DNA of 60,490 bases from an uncultured Clostridia bacterium (GTDB taxonomy: Bacteria; Bacillota; Clostridia; TANB77; CAG-508). Shown one piece after another: positions 1-8,511 of the stretch (within the stretch, counting starts at the first letter, position 1; every line of letters begins with the position of its first letter). The notes below the pieces were generated by a model that saw only the letters and a list, made by a program, of their open reading frames with translations, searched no databases and was not told the DNA's origin. The position numbers were made by a program, and so were the translations under genes. The stretch lies in assembly GCA_944390695.1 (NCBI GenBank), contig CALXQP010000048.1:1-60490 (forward strand). The letters are read 5' to 3'.

Positions 1-2
1 AA

Positions 3-2102
3 GGAATAAAAACAATATTTTATCCATGTATGCCATATTCAAGAAAAGAATTTGCAGATAGTAATAACAGATATAATTGTCCAATAGTAATATCATATTC
101 TGAGGTATTAAAAAATAATATAGAAGAATTAAAAGCAGAAGATGTAAAATTCATAAATCCATTTTTACCATTTGAACAAAAACAATTAATGGAAAGAATG
201 TTAGAATTAGATGAATTTAAAGAATATCATTTTACTAAAAAAGAATTAAAAAATGCAATAGCAAAAGCTGAAGAAGAATATCAAAAATGTAGACAAGATA
301 TTCATAACAAAGGAAAAGAAATACTTGAATATATTGAAAAAAATAACTTAAAAGGAATTGTACTAGCAGGTAGACCATATCATATAGACCCAGAAATAAA
401 TCATGGAATAGATACATTAATAACAAGTTTAGGAATGTGTGTATTAACAGAAGATAGTGTTTCAGATAAAACACTTCCAGAAAGACCACTTCGTGTAGTT
501 GACCAATGGGTATTCCATTCAAGATTATATGCAGCTGCAGATTTTGTTGGCAGACATGATAATCTAGAATTAGTACAAATAAATTCATTTGGCTGTGGTG
601 TTGATGCAGTAACAACAGACCAAGTAGAAGAAATTTTAACAAGTTTCGGAAAAATGTATACTCTAATCAAAATAGATGAAGTAAACAATTTAGGAGCAGT
701 AAGAATACGTTTACGTTCATTACTTGCAAGTATAAATAAACGTTTAAATGCAAAGGTTACAGAAAAGCCAAGTGGAGATTATCATTTGAATAGAATAGCA
801 TTTACAGAGGAAATGAAAAAAGATTACACAATATTAATACCACAGATGGCACCAATCCATTTTGATTTTATAGAACCAATATTGCAAAGTGAAGGATATA
901 AAGCAAAACTATTAAGAGAATGTACACCACATACAATAGAAACAGGATTAAAATATGTAAATAATGATGCATGTTATCCATCAATAATAACAACAGGTCA
1001 AATGCTTGAGGCACTTGAAACAGGTGAATATGATGTAAATAAAACAGCATTAATAATGTCTCAAACAGGTGGAGGCTGTAGAGCAACAAATTACATAGGA
1101 TTTATACGTAAAGCATTAAAAGATGCGGGATTTGAGCAAGTACCAGTAATATCATTTAATGTTGTAGGAATGGAAAAAAATCCGGGATTTAAATTAACAT
1201 TATCATTAGTAGAAAAACTTTTAAAAGCAATTATATATGGTGATTTATTACAAAAAATGCTATATAAAAATAGACCATATGAAGTAAATAAAGGTGAAAC
1301 ACAAAAATTATTTGATGAATGGATGGAAAAAGCAAAAAAACTTGCAATAAAAAGTAAATTAAAAGAATTTTCTCAAAGTATTTACCAAATAGTAAATGAT
1401 TTCGAAAAAATAGAATTAGATACAAGTAAAGAGAAACCAAAAGTAGGAATAGTAGGAGAAATTCTAATAAAATATCATCCATTTGGAAATAACTTTGTAG
1501 CAGATTTACTAGAAAAAGAAGGAGCAGAAGTTGTATTGCCAGACTTTATGGGATTTATAAAATTTATAGCAAGTAATAAAGTAATATCAAATCAAATGTT
1601 AAAAAATGATAATAAAAAAGCATTTGTATTTGATATGGCAATAAAATTAATAGAAAGTTTTGAAAAAGACTCTAGAAAAGCTTTAGCAAAATCAAAAAAA
1701 GGATATTTACCAACTTCAGATATTTGGCATTTAGCTGATAATGTTAAATCTGTATTATCTACAGGAAATCAAACAGGAGAAGGATGGTTTTTAACAGCAG
1801 AAATGCTTGAATATATGGAACATGATATTCCAAACATAGTATGTGTTCAACCATTTGCATGTTTGCCAAACCATGTTGTTGGAAAAGGTGTAATTAAAAC
1901 TATTAGAGATATGTTCCCAGAAGCAAATATTGTGCCTGTTGACTATGACCCAGGTGCGAGTGAAGCTAATCAAACAAATAGAATTAAGTTACTTATGACT
2001 GTAGCAAAAGACAATTTGAAAATAAAACATAAAGAGAAAAAGGCTTTAGAAAATGAAAATAAAGAAAAAGAAGCAAAAAGAGAGAAGATTAAGAAAAAAT
2101 AA
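3..2102 (+). CDS. Acyl-CoA dehydratase activase-related protein, 5'-truncated by window edge
   Basis: The reading frame is open from base 3, so the real start lies left of the window and about 699 C-terminal residues are visible. The text CMPYSRKEF followed by GRPYHIDPEINHGIDTL matches the part of large CoA-enzyme-activase proteins (2-hydroxyglutaryl-CoA dehydratase activase relatives, DUF2229 and COG3580/3581-type regions) that lies after the ATPase domains. Conserved cysteines include those in FGCGVD, NDACYP and GGGCRATN, typical of proteins that handle an Fe-S cluster and low-potential electrons. Members often reach about 1,400 residues with two N-terminal ASKHA ATPase domains, not visible here. 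The physiological substrate of this stand-alone type is not established. The C-terminus is a charged Lys/Glu tail. A strong terminator follows at 2228-2275. Confidence 0.85.
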   Translation, partial: GIKTIFYPCMPYSRKEFADSNNRYNCPIVISYSEVLKNNIEELKAEDVKFINPFLPFEQKQLMERMLELDEFKEYHFTKKELKNAIAKAEEEYQKCRQDIHNKGKEILEYIEKNNLKGIVLAGRPYHIDPEINHGIDTLITSLGMCVLTEDSVSDKTLPERPLRVVDQWVFHSRLYAAADFVGRHDNLELVQINSFGCGVDAVTTDQVEEILTSFGKMYTLIKIDEVNNLGAVRIRLRSLLASINKRLNAKVTEKPSGDYHLNRIAFTEEMKKDYTILIPQMAPIHFDFIEPILQSEGYKAKLLRECTPHTIETGLKYVNNDACYPSIITTGQMLEALETGEYDVNKTALIMSQTGGGCRATNYIGFIRKALKDAGFEQVPVISFNVVGMEKNPGFKLTLSLVEKLLKAIIYGDLLQKMLYKNRPYEVNKGETQKLFDEWMEKAKKLAIKSKLKEFSQSIYQIVNDFEKIELDTSKEKPKVGIVGEILIKYHPFGNNFVADLLEKEGAEVVLPDFMGFIKFIASNKVISNQMLKNDNKKAFVFDMAIKLIESFEKDSRKALAKSKKGYLPTSDIWHLADNVKSVLSTGNQTGEGWFLTAEMLEYMEHDIPNIVCVQPFACLPNHVVGKGVIKTIRDMFPEANIVPVDYDPGASEANQTNRIKLLMTVAKDNLKIKHKEKKALENENKEKEAKREKIKKK

Positions 2103-2180
2103 GAAAAATCTTTAAATTTTCTTTAATTTGTTCTTGCCAGATTTTAGTATTTGACTTTATGGAGAAAATCTCAAAGGGAT
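2101..2180 (-). repeat. Family B dispersed repeat, copy 1
   Basis: Read on the minus strand this matches 5365-5446: both contain CCCTTTGAGATTTTCTCC, then a variable stretch, then GGCAAGAACAAATTAAAGAAAA and a T-rich end. It begins right at the stop codon of the upstream gene. A third, weaker copy is at 20721-20800. Confidence 0.7.
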
Positions 2181-2227
2181 AGAAATTATATGAAAAATTA
2201 ATTTTTTTGGAAAATAGAAAATAAAAG

Positions 2228-2275
2228 AAGGCCGCTAATTTTGGTTTTACCATAAATTAGCGACCTTTTACTTTT
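2228..2275. terminator. Bidirectional intrinsic terminator
   Basis: A 14-bp stem (AAGGCCGCTAATTT paired with AAATTAGCGACCTT, one mismatch) has T-rich tracts on both sides. It lies between two convergent genes and can end both transcripts. Confidence 0.85.
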
Positions 2276-2282
2276 TCTTGCA

Positions 2283-2600
2283 TTATTCGTCCTTTGGGTA
2301 TTTGGCCTTCAGGACGAAAGCGTTTGTGTCTTCATGGAATTCGAACCAGTCCCATCCCTGCTTTTTGTACCATTGCACAAACAAGTCAGAGGGGAAGTTT
2401 TTGTCATGCCTCGCATTGATGTATTTGTTTACATCAATCGGGTACATGGCGTAAACGGTCACGCTGAAAATATTGTCTTTATATTTCAGCTCCCACCGGC
2501 TCTGATCATTGAAGACCTCAGAGACGATTTCTTCCGCGTCGTTGAGCAGACGAGTCTGCTCGCTTTTGTACGTCCCGTAAACCTCGGAAAAAGTAATCAT
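2283..2600 (-). CDS. Hypothetical 105-residue protein, atypical base composition
   Basis: I do not recognise this protein. The start at 2600 (MITFSEVYGTYK) is chosen because AGGAGG sits at 2610-2615, nine bases upstream; a longer upstream frame has no such site. The product is small, soluble, acidic and aromatic-rich, with the cluster WYKKQGWDWFEF in the C-terminal half. It has no signal peptide and no membrane helix. Codons use far more C and G at third positions than neighbouring genes, suggesting horizontal acquisition. It stands alone, convergent with the upstream gene, and has its own consensus promoter and a structured leader. Confidence 0.75.
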   Translation of the reverse strand: MITFSEVYGTYKSEQTRLLNDAEEIVSEVFNDQSRWELKYKDNIFSVTVYAMYPIDVNKYINARHDKNFPSDLFVQWYKKQGWDWFEFHEDTNAFVLKAKYPKDE

Positions 2601-2705
2601 CCTATATAACCTCCTATAGGAATATGGCACTTTCGTGCCGGTGTACTTACTGGTTTCATCATACCAGATTGCAATTATTATACTACAATTTACATAAAAA
2701 GTCAA
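2601..2705 (-). promoter_or_regulatory. Promoter and structured leader of the orphan gene
   Basis: On the minus strand TTGACT (2700-2705), a 17-base spacer and TATAAT (2677-2682) make a near-consensus sigma-A promoter. The leader then has GGCACGAAAGTGCC, a stable small hairpin, followed by CCTATAGGAGGTTATATAGG. In this last piece CCTATA and TATAGG can pair and leave the ribosome-binding site in the loop. Confidence 0.8.
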
Positions 2706-2776
2706 ATATTTCCTAATTTTCAGGAATTTGTGTGGAAAATAAAATCAAAAAATTTCAGAATTTGAATGAATTAGTA

Positions 2777-3664
2777 TTATGTGTATTGGTCTAAAATGCT
2801 TTTGATAGATTCTTGCAATTTAGGAGAACATTTTATTAGAGGTAATCTAGGAATTCCAAAATCAAAGCCTAGCAAATTAATTGCTTCTTTAACTGGAATA
2901 GGATTAGTTTCTGCAAATAATGCATTTATTAATGGAAGAGCTTGTAATTGATAATAACAAGCTTCTGAAGCAGCATTTTTAAAAAATGAATTAGTAATAC
3001 TACAAGCAAGTTTTGGAGCAACATTTGAAAGTACAGAAATAACACCTTTTCCTCCTAAAGATAAAATAGGAGTTATTTGATCATCATTTCCAGAGTAAAT
3101 ACTAAAATTATCATCACAAATAGAAGCAATTTTAGCTACTTGAGAAATATTTCCACTAGCCTCTTTAATTCCAACAATATTATCGATTTTTGAAAGTTCT
3201 AAACAAGTTTCTGGAGAAATATTTATACCAGTTCTACTAGGAACATTATATAAAATAATAGGTAAAGAAACAGATGATGAAATAGCTTTAAAATGTTCTA
3301 TTAATCCTTGTTGAGTAGTTTTATTATAATATGGTGTAACAACTAAAAGACCATCAGCACCAAGTTCTTCTGCTATTATTGATGTTTGAATAGCAGTATT
3401 AGTATTATTAGAACCAGTTCCCACAATTACAGGAATTTTTCGTTCAGAATTATTTACTGAATTTATTACACATTTTATTGCATCAATTTTTTCCTGTAAT
3501 GTCATTGTACTAGATTCACCAGTAGTGCCACATACAACAAGTGCATCTACTCCTGATTCAATTTGATATTCAATAAATTTAGCAAATTCTTTTGTATTAA
3601 CACCAGTTTCGTTAAAAGGAGTAGCAAGAGCAGTTGCAACTCCTGTAAATAAAGTTTTTTTCAT
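2777..3664 (-). CDS. dapA: 4-hydroxy-tetrahydrodipicolinate synthase
   Basis: This enzyme condenses pyruvate with aspartate semialdehyde, the first committed step to diaminopimelate and lysine (and dipicolinate in spore formers). The 295-residue length is usual. Diagnostic segments are GTTGESSTMT near residue 46, YNVPSRTG near residue 140 (catalytic Tyr and substrate-binding Arg) and GIKEASG near residue 165, where Lys forms the Schiff base with pyruvate. The gene lies 72 bases after asd on the same strand, so substrate-producing and substrate-using enzymes are probably co-transcribed. The ribosome site AAAGGAA precedes the ATG. Confidence 0.96.
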   Translation of the reverse strand: MKKTLFTGVATALATPFNETGVNTKEFAKFIEYQIESGVDALVVCGTTGESSTMTLQEKIDAIKCVINSVNNSERKIPVIVGTGSNNTNTAIQTSIIAEELGADGLLVVTPYYNKTTQQGLIEHFKAISSSVSLPIILYNVPSRTGINISPETCLELSKIDNIVGIKEASGNISQVAKIASICDDNFSIYSGNDDQITPILSLGGKGVISVLSNVAPKLACSITNSFFKNAASEACYYQLQALPLINALFAETNPIPVKEAINLLGFDFGIPRLPLIKCSPKLQESIKSILDQYT

Positions 3665-3736
3665 ATTAAATTATATTCCTTTCTTGGTTTGTTCAAAGTT
3701 ACACATACAGAAAGCCTTGAAATAATTTCTTTCAAA

Positions 3737-4738
3737 TTATGCCTCACTTTCTATTAATTTTTCCATAATCTGAATAGCATTAGAAGCTGCACCTTTTCGA
3801 AGATTATCTGCAACAACCCATAAATTAAGACCATTTTTGATACTATAATCTTTTCTAATTCTACCTACAAAAACTTCATCATGGCCATTTGCGATTTCTG
3901 CAATCGGATATATTGAGTTTTGTAAATCATCTTTAATAATGATACTAGGAGCATTTTTTAAAACAGATATAATATCTTTTAAGTCAAATGATTTTTCAAA
4001 TTCAATATTTATACTTTCTCCATGACAATTACTAACAGGAACACGTACTGCTGTTGCAGTAATTGGTAAATTAGGGTGGCCAAGTATTTTTCTGGTTTCA
4101 TTTATTAATTTCATTTCTTCTTTTGTATATCTGTTAATTAAAAATGTATCAATTTGAGGTAAGCAATTATCATAAATTGGATGTGAGAATTTTAATAATG
4201 GTTTATTATTTTGTTTTATACCATTTTCTAAATCTTGTAATCCTAATTTCCCTGCACCTGAAACAGCTTGGTATGTAGAATATATAATCCTTTTTATTTT
4301 AAAATTGTCATCTAAAGGTTTTAGTGCGACAACTGCTTGAATTGTAGAACAATTTGGATTTGCAATTATGTTTTTGTGTGTAAATATATCTGAAAAATTA
4401 ACTTCAGGAACAATTAAAGGAATTTCATCATCCATTCTAAATGCACTACTATTATCAATTACAATACATCCTTTTGATGCTGCAATTGGTGCAAAATGTT
4501 TTGAGGTTTCTGCTCCTGCAGAAAATATTGCAAAATTGAAATTTTCATCAAATGAATTTTCTTTTAATTCTTGTACTATATATTCTTTCCCTAAAAAGTT
4601 TAATTTTGTTCCAGCTGATTTGCTTGAACAAAATAAGGTGTATTCTAAATTTGGAAGATTTTTTTCTTCTAGTACTTTGAGTGCAGTTCTGCCAACTAGT
4701 CCTGTGGCTCCTACAATTGCTATTTTATATTTTTTCAT
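3737..4738 (-). CDS. asd: Aspartate-semialdehyde dehydrogenase
   Basis: This enzyme reduces beta-aspartyl phosphate to aspartate semialdehyde with NADPH, feeding the lysine/diaminopimelate and threonine/methionine branches. The 333-residue protein starts with the nucleotide-binding motif VGATGLVGRTAL, has the catalytic cysteine in ANPNCSTIQ near residue 129, and the substrate-binding region VPVSNCHGESINIEFE. It is the first gene of an asd-dapA pair. The ribosome site GAAAGGG lies shortly before the ATG. No lysine riboswitch or T-box was recognised in the upstream 120 bases. Confidence 0.96.
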   Translation of the reverse strand: MKKYKIAIVGATGLVGRTALKVLEEKNLPNLEYTLFCSSKSAGTKLNFLGKEYIVQELKENSFDENFNFAIFSAGAETSKHFAPIAASKGCIVIDNSSAFRMDDEIPLIVPEVNFSDIFTHKNIIANPNCSTIQAVVALKPLDDNFKIKRIIYSTYQAVSGAGKLGLQDLENGIKQNNKPLLKFSHPIYDNCLPQIDTFLINRYTKEEMKLINETRKILGHPNLPITATAVRVPVSNCHGESINIEFEKSFDLKDIISVLKNAPSIIIKDDLQNSIYPIAEIANGHDEVFVGRIRKDYSIKNGLNLWVVADNLRKGAASNAIQIMEKLIESEA

Positions 4739-4860
4739 ATTTCTTTTAAACCCTTTCTAAAAAAGATAGTTTGATTTCATCTTTTTTTAATATTTATTCA
4801 ATAAAGAGGAAAATATGAGAGTAAAAATGGAAAAATACTGAAAATTAAATGGTTAAATAC

Positions 4861-4889
4861 TTGATTTTAACGTTAAAATGTGATAAAAT
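4861..4889 (+). promoter_or_regulatory. Sigma-A-type promoter
   Basis: TTGATT and TAAAAT are separated by 17 bases, about 50 bases before the ATG of the small gene at 4942. It is the only convincing plus-strand promoter between asd and that gene. Confidence 0.6.
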
Positions 4890-4941
4890 AGATATGTATT
4901 GTATAAATTAAGAGAGGAGTTCCTAGTTTTAGGAGGTTAAT

Positions 4942-5286
4942 ATGGAAAGAGTAAGAAAATCAAGAATAAAAGAATTATTTAAAAGTTTAGGCGAAATGAT
5001 GCATTCTTTTACAAATCAAATAGAAGATGTTAATAGAGAAGAAGAAACTACTGCAGAAGGGCTTGAAAATTTAGCACATGAAGCAGGAATGTCTGAAAAA
5101 GATTTGAATATTTTAATGGCAAGTTTTAAAGAAAGAGAAGAACAAAATGAAGAACCAAGTTTTGGAAAATCTATTAAAGTTGACAAAAATAAACTTGGTA
5201 AAGAGAATTTAAATGATAGTACAACACAGGGAAGAAGTAGTGCTAAAGAGTCAAGAACAAGTGGAATTGAAGAACCAACCAAATAA
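4942..5286 (+). CDS. Hypothetical small acidic protein
   Basis: This 114-residue protein is not recognised. It starts MERVRKSRIKELFKSLGEMM after a strong TTAGGAGG site. The first 75 residues look helical and charged; the last 40 are low-complexity, rich in Ser, Thr, Lys and Glu, and probably disordered. No membrane segment or cysteine is present. It is a single-gene unit with its own promoter and a terminator whose stem includes its stop codon. Confidence 0.75.
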   Translation: MERVRKSRIKELFKSLGEMMHSFTNQIEDVNREEETTAEGLENLAHEAGMSEKDLNILMASFKEREEQNEEPSFGKSIKVDKNKLGKENLNDSTTQGRSSAKESRTSGIEEPTK

Positions 5287-5315
5287 GTGAACAAACATAA
5301 AGTTCACTTATTTTT
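5281..5315 (+). terminator. Intrinsic terminator
   Basis: AATAAGTGAAC pairs perfectly with GTTCACTTATT around a 9-base loop, followed by a run of T. The TAA stop of the upstream gene is inside the left stem. Confidence 0.85.
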
Positions 5316-5350
5316 AATATAATAGGAAAGTTATACTTTCCTATTATATT
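5316..5350. repeat. Perfect 16-bp palindrome with 3-base loop
   Basis: AATATAATAGGAAAGT and its exact reverse complement flank TAT. It directly abuts the preceding terminator and lacks a T-tract on either side, so it is not a normal terminator. Together with the terminator, the family B copy and the rpmF promoter it fills the 351-base gap 5287-5637. Confidence 0.8.
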
Positions 5351-5364
5351 AAAAGCTACAATCG

Positions 5365-5446
5365 CTAGCCCTTTGAGATTTTCTCCTTATAGTCGAAAAC
5401 TCAAATCGGGCAAGAACAAATTAAAGAAAAATTGAAAATTTTTCTT
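5365..5446 (+). repeat. Family B dispersed repeat, copy 2
   Basis: Contains CCCTTTGAGATTTTCTCC, then GGGCAAGAACAAATTAAAGAAAA and a T-rich end. It is the inverted counterpart of 2101-2180. It lies between the palindrome at 5316-5350 and the rpmF promoter. Confidence 0.7.
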
Positions 5447-5475
5447 ATTTGTTCTTAGAAAATGAGTAAAAAATG

Positions 5476-5504
5476 TTGACAAACTAAAAAAATCTTAGTA
5501 TAAT
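5476..5504 (+). promoter_or_regulatory. Consensus sigma-A promoter of rpmF
   Basis: TTGACA, a 17-base spacer and TATAAT form a perfect consensus. The leader to the rpmF start is about 125 bases and AT-rich, without a clear structure. Confidence 0.9.
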
Positions 5505-5637
5505 CTTATAGTGACAAAAAATAGTAAAAAAATAGCAACATTGAAAAGATAACAATTAGGTTAAATAAACTAAATTTTTAAAAATGTAAAAAATTGAATA
5601 GATATAAATATATATCTTTATGCGAGGAGGGATTAAG

Positions 5638-5823
5638 ATGGCACAACCAAAAAGAAGATGGTCAAAAGCTAGAACACATTCAAAAAGATCAACATGGAAA
5701 GTAGAACAACCAAAATTTGCTACTTGCCCACATTGTCATGAGCCAGTAATGCCACATAGAGTATGTTCAAACTGTGGATATTATGATGGAAAAGAAGTAG
5801 TTGCAAAAAAGCAAGAAGCTTAA
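5638..5823 (+). CDS. rpmF: Ribosomal protein bL32
   Basis: This 61-residue basic protein belongs to the large ribosomal subunit. The start at 5638 gives the family's usual MAQPKRRWSKAR beginning, with GAGGAGGG seven bases upstream; an in-frame ATG 18 bases earlier would put that site inside the coding region. The C-terminal half has the zinc ribbon CPHC...CSNC, the four-cysteine form of L32. In many bacteria rpmF is next to fatty-acid genes; here pyk separates it from accD. Confidence 0.97.
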   Translation: MAQPKRRWSKARTHSKRSTWKVEQPKFATCPHCHEPVMPHRVCSNCGYYDGKEVVAKKQEA

Positions 5824-5833
5824 AAAACATATG

Positions 5834-5853
5834 AACGCCGACAGGCGTTTTTT
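5834..5853 (+). terminator. Intrinsic terminator of rpmF
   Basis: AACGCC and GGCGTT flank a four-base loop and are followed directly by a T run. Confidence 0.85.
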
Positions 5854-5904
5854 GTGGTGTATAGCAGAAATAATATAAAAACCACAAATAATAAATAAAA
5901 ACTA

Positions 5905-5934
5905 TTGAATAATAAAGGAATATGATGTTATAAT
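5905..5934 (+). promoter_or_regulatory. Promoter of pyk
   Basis: TTGAAT and TATAAT are separated by 18 bases, 34 bases upstream of the pyk start. Confidence 0.7.
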
Positions 5935-5968
5935 AACAATAGTTGTAAAATTAAGGGAGGAATAAAAA

Positions 5969-7414
5969 GTGAAAGAACTTAGAAGAACAAATATAGTAGG
6001 AACAATAGGACCTGCAAGTGAAAGTGAGGAAATGTTAACAAAATTAATGAATGCAGGATTAAATGTTACAAGAATAAACTTTTCACATGGAGGTTATGAA
6101 GAAAACGCAACAAAAATAGCAACAATCAAAAAAGTAAGAGAAGCATTAAATAAACCAATAGGATTAATGCTAGACACAAAGGGACCAGAAATCAGAACAG
6201 GAAAATTAGTGACGGGAGATGAAAAAGTACAAATTGAAGAAGGTCAAACATTTACATTCCTTTATGAAGATGAATTAGGAGATAACACAAAAACAGCAAT
6301 AGGATATAAAAATTTATATCAAGATATTGTACCAGGAGCAAGAATTTTAGTAGATGATGGAGCACTTGAATTTGAAGTAACAGAAATAAAAGGTAAAGAT
6401 GTTGTTTGTAAAGCTTTAAATTCAGGAAGATTAGGAAGTAGAAAAACAGTTAATGTACCAGGACTAAAACTAAACTTACCAGCATTATCACCAAAAGATA
6501 TTGATGATATAACAAAAGGAATAAAAGCTGGATTTGACTTTATAGCTGCATCATTTGTAAGAAGAGCATCAGATGTACAAGAAATTAGAAAATTATTAAA
6601 TGATAATGGTGGAGAAAGAGTTCAAATTATTTCAAAAATAGAAAGTCAAGAAGGAATTGACAATTTTGAAGAAATACTTGAATTATCAGATGGAATAATG
6701 GTAGCAAGAGGAGACATGGGAGTAGAAATTCCTATGGAACAAGTACCAGTTGTACAAAAACATTTTATTAAAAGATGTAATGCTGTTGGTAAACCAGTTA
6801 TTACAGCAACACAAATGTTAGAATCAATGACATCAAATCCACGTCCAACAAGAGCAGAAGTAAGTGACGTAGCAAATGCAGTATATGATAGAACAAGTTG
6901 TATAATGCTTTCAGGTGAATGTGCAATGGGTAAATATCCTGTTGAATGTGTAGAAACTATGGTAAAAATCTCAAATTCAATAGAAAATTCAGTAAACTAT
7001 TGGAAGAGATTCCTTAAAAAAGGTTCATATTGTGAGAAATCAGAAGATATAGAAAAGAATATTGCATATTCAACATGTTCAATGGCAGAACATATAGAAG
7101 CTGATGCAATTGCAACATATACACATACAGGAAATTCAGTTAGAAAATTAGCAGGAATGGGAGCAGGATGTCCTATTATTGCTGTAACTGATGATGAAAA
7201 AACATTCCACCAATTATCAGTTGTATGGAATGTAATGCCTGTATTAATTAAAGGAGAATCTACACCAGAAGCTACTCTTGAAAAAGGAATTGAAAAATTA
7301 AAAGCAGATGGAATAATAGAAACAGGAGATGTTATTGTTTTATCTGGAGGAGCTCAAACATTTGTAAATGAAAAATGTGAGAAAAAAGTTATAGGTGGAG
7401 TTTTAACAGTTTAA
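5969..7414 (+). CDS. pyk: Pyruvate kinase
   Basis: This enzyme converts phosphoenolpyruvate and ADP to pyruvate and ATP at the end of glycolysis. The start is GTG, giving MKELRRTNIVGTIGPASE after GGGAGG. The 481 residues comprise the (beta/alpha)8 barrel, the inserted B domain (about 70-165) and the C-terminal domain. Key segments are FSHGGYEEN, LDTKGPEIRTG, SKIESQEGIDN with the catalytic Lys, MVARGDMGVE for metal binding, and ITATQMLESM. It lacks the extra C-terminal PEP-utiliser-like domain found in some Bacillus enzymes. It is monocistronic, with its own promoter and terminator. Confidence 0.97.
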   Translation: MKELRRTNIVGTIGPASESEEMLTKLMNAGLNVTRINFSHGGYEENATKIATIKKVREALNKPIGLMLDTKGPEIRTGKLVTGDEKVQIEEGQTFTFLYEDELGDNTKTAIGYKNLYQDIVPGARILVDDGALEFEVTEIKGKDVVCKALNSGRLGSRKTVNVPGLKLNLPALSPKDIDDITKGIKAGFDFIAASFVRRASDVQEIRKLLNDNGGERVQIISKIESQEGIDNFEEILELSDGIMVARGDMGVEIPMEQVPVVQKHFIKRCNAVGKPVITATQMLESMTSNPRPTRAEVSDVANAVYDRTSCIMLSGECAMGKYPVECVETMVKISNSIENSVNYWKRFLKKGSYCEKSEDIEKNIAYSTCSMAEHIEADAIATYTHTGNSVRKLAGMGAGCPIIAVTDDEKTFHQLSVVWNVMPVLIKGESTPEATLEKGIEKLKADGIIETGDVIVLSGGAQTFVNEKCEKKVIGGVLTV

Positions 7415-7443
7415 TATTAATATAATAAAAATAAATAAATAAA

Positions 7444-7475
7444 AATATCACGATTCTTGGTCGTGGTATTTTTTT
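7444..7475 (+). terminator. Intrinsic terminator of pyk
   Basis: AATATCACGA pairs with TCGTGGTATT (one G-T pair) and is followed by seven T. Confidence 0.85.
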
Positions 7476-7496
7476 ATATAATTAGAATTGTTATTT

Positions 7497-7544
7497 ACTT
7501 GACTATTCAGTCTAGTTGCAAAAAAAATAAAATAAATATATAAT
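7497..7544 (+). promoter_or_regulatory. Promoter with 20-bp dyad operator before accD-accA-fabI
   Basis: TTGCAA (7516-7521), a 17-base spacer and TATAAT (7539-7544) form the promoter. Touching the -35 box is the dyad ACTTGACTATTCAGTCTAGT (7497-7516), whose 8-base half-sites differ at one base. Its position suggests a repressor site for fatty-acid synthesis, comparable in role to FabT or FapR sites; the sequence does not clearly match either consensus as I know them. Confidence 0.65.
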
Positions 7545-7580
7545 TTCCATATAAAATCTCAAAGGAGGAAAGAGATTAAA

Positions 7581-8429
7581 GTGGTAATAGATAAAGTAAA
7601 AAAAGTCAATAAAGTAGAAGAGAGAGTAAAAAATGAAAAAGCATCAGATATGTTAATCGGGAAATGGGTAAAATGTGACAACTGTAAAGAAATCTTATAT
7701 AAAGATGATGTACATAAAAATTACAGTATTTGTCCAAATTGTGGGAAACATTTTCGTTTATCAGCAAGAAGGAGAATAAAACAAATTGCAGATGAAGAGA
7801 GTTTTCAAGAAATTGGTACAGAAATACATACTAAAGATCCACTAAAATTTGATGGATATCTAAAAAAAGTAGAAGCATTAAAAGAAAAGACAAAAATTGA
7901 AGAAGCTGTTAAATGCGGAATATGCAAAATTAATGGAGAAGAAGCTGTACTTGCAGTTATGGATGGAAATTTCATGATGGGAAGCATGGGAAGTTGTGTT
8001 GGAGAAAGAATTACACTAGCAATAGAGACATCAATTGAAAAAAGATTACCTTTAATAATTTTTTGCGTATCAGGTGGTGCGAGAATGCAAGAAGGTATAA
8101 TTTCTTTAATGCAAATGGCAAAAACATCAGCAGCACTTGCTAAACATAATGAAGAAGGATTATTATATATATCTGTACTCACAGATCCAACAACAGGAGG
8201 AGTAACAGCAAGTTTTGCAAGTCTAGGTGACATAATTTTAGCTGAACCTGATGCTCTAATAGGATTTGCTGGACCTAGAGTTATAGAGCAAACTATAAAA
8301 CAAAAATTACCTGAAGGTTTTCAAAAATCAGAATTTCTATTAGAACATGGTTTTATAGATAAAATTGTAGATAGAAGAGATATGAAAAATGTATTAGCAG
8401 AATTAATAAAATTGCACAAAAAAATATAA
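7581..8429 (+). CDS. accD: Acetyl-CoA carboxylase carboxyltransferase subunit beta
   Basis: With AccA, this subunit transfers the carboxyl group from biotin to acetyl-CoA to make malonyl-CoA. The start is GTG, 15 bases after AAAGGAGGAAAG. The 282-residue protein has the N-terminal four-cysteine zinc ribbon CDNC...CPNC (residues about 32-54) and a crotonase-type carboxyltransferase domain with [23 protein letters not shown] and [11 protein letters not shown]. It is the first gene of accD-accA-fabI. The biotin carboxylase and carrier subunits are not in the window. Confidence 0.96.
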   Translation: MVIDKVKKVNKVEERVKNEKASDMLIGKWVKCDNCKEILYKDDVHKNYSICPNCGKHFRLSARRRIKQIADEESFQEIGTEIHTKDPLKFDGYLKKVEALKEKTKIEEAVKCGICKINGEEAVLAVMDGNFMMGSMGSCVGERITLAIETSIEKRLPLIIFCVSGGARMQEGIISLMQMAKTSAALAKHNEEGLLYISVLTDPTTGGVTASFASLGDIILAEPDALIGFAGPRVIEQTIKQKLPEGFQKSEFLLEHGFIDKIVDRRDMKNVLAELIKLHKKI

Positions 8430-8435
8430 AATGTC

Positions 8436-8494
8436 AAAAAGAGAACCGGCACCAAATTAGCAAAAAAGGCAAAAAGAGAACCGGCACCAAATTA
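8436..8494 (+). repeat. Family A repeats, two direct copies
   Basis: Two copies of the 24-bp unit (AAAAA then GAGAACCGGCACCAAATTA) at 8436-8459 and 8471-8494 are separated by GCAAAAAAGGC. They fill most of the accD-accA gap, and the second copy ends just before the accA ribosome site. Confidence 0.9.
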
Positions 8495-8511
8495 ACAGAA
8501 AGGAGTAAATT

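Noticed and set aside
30..2102. ATG at base 30 as the true start of the first gene
   Set aside because: The same frame is open to the left window edge (codons reading GIKTIFYPC), and the homologous region is internal to a much longer protein.
4739..4860. Possible lysine riboswitch or T-box before asd
   Set aside because: The region is AT-rich with no visible conserved riboswitch core or T-box sequence.
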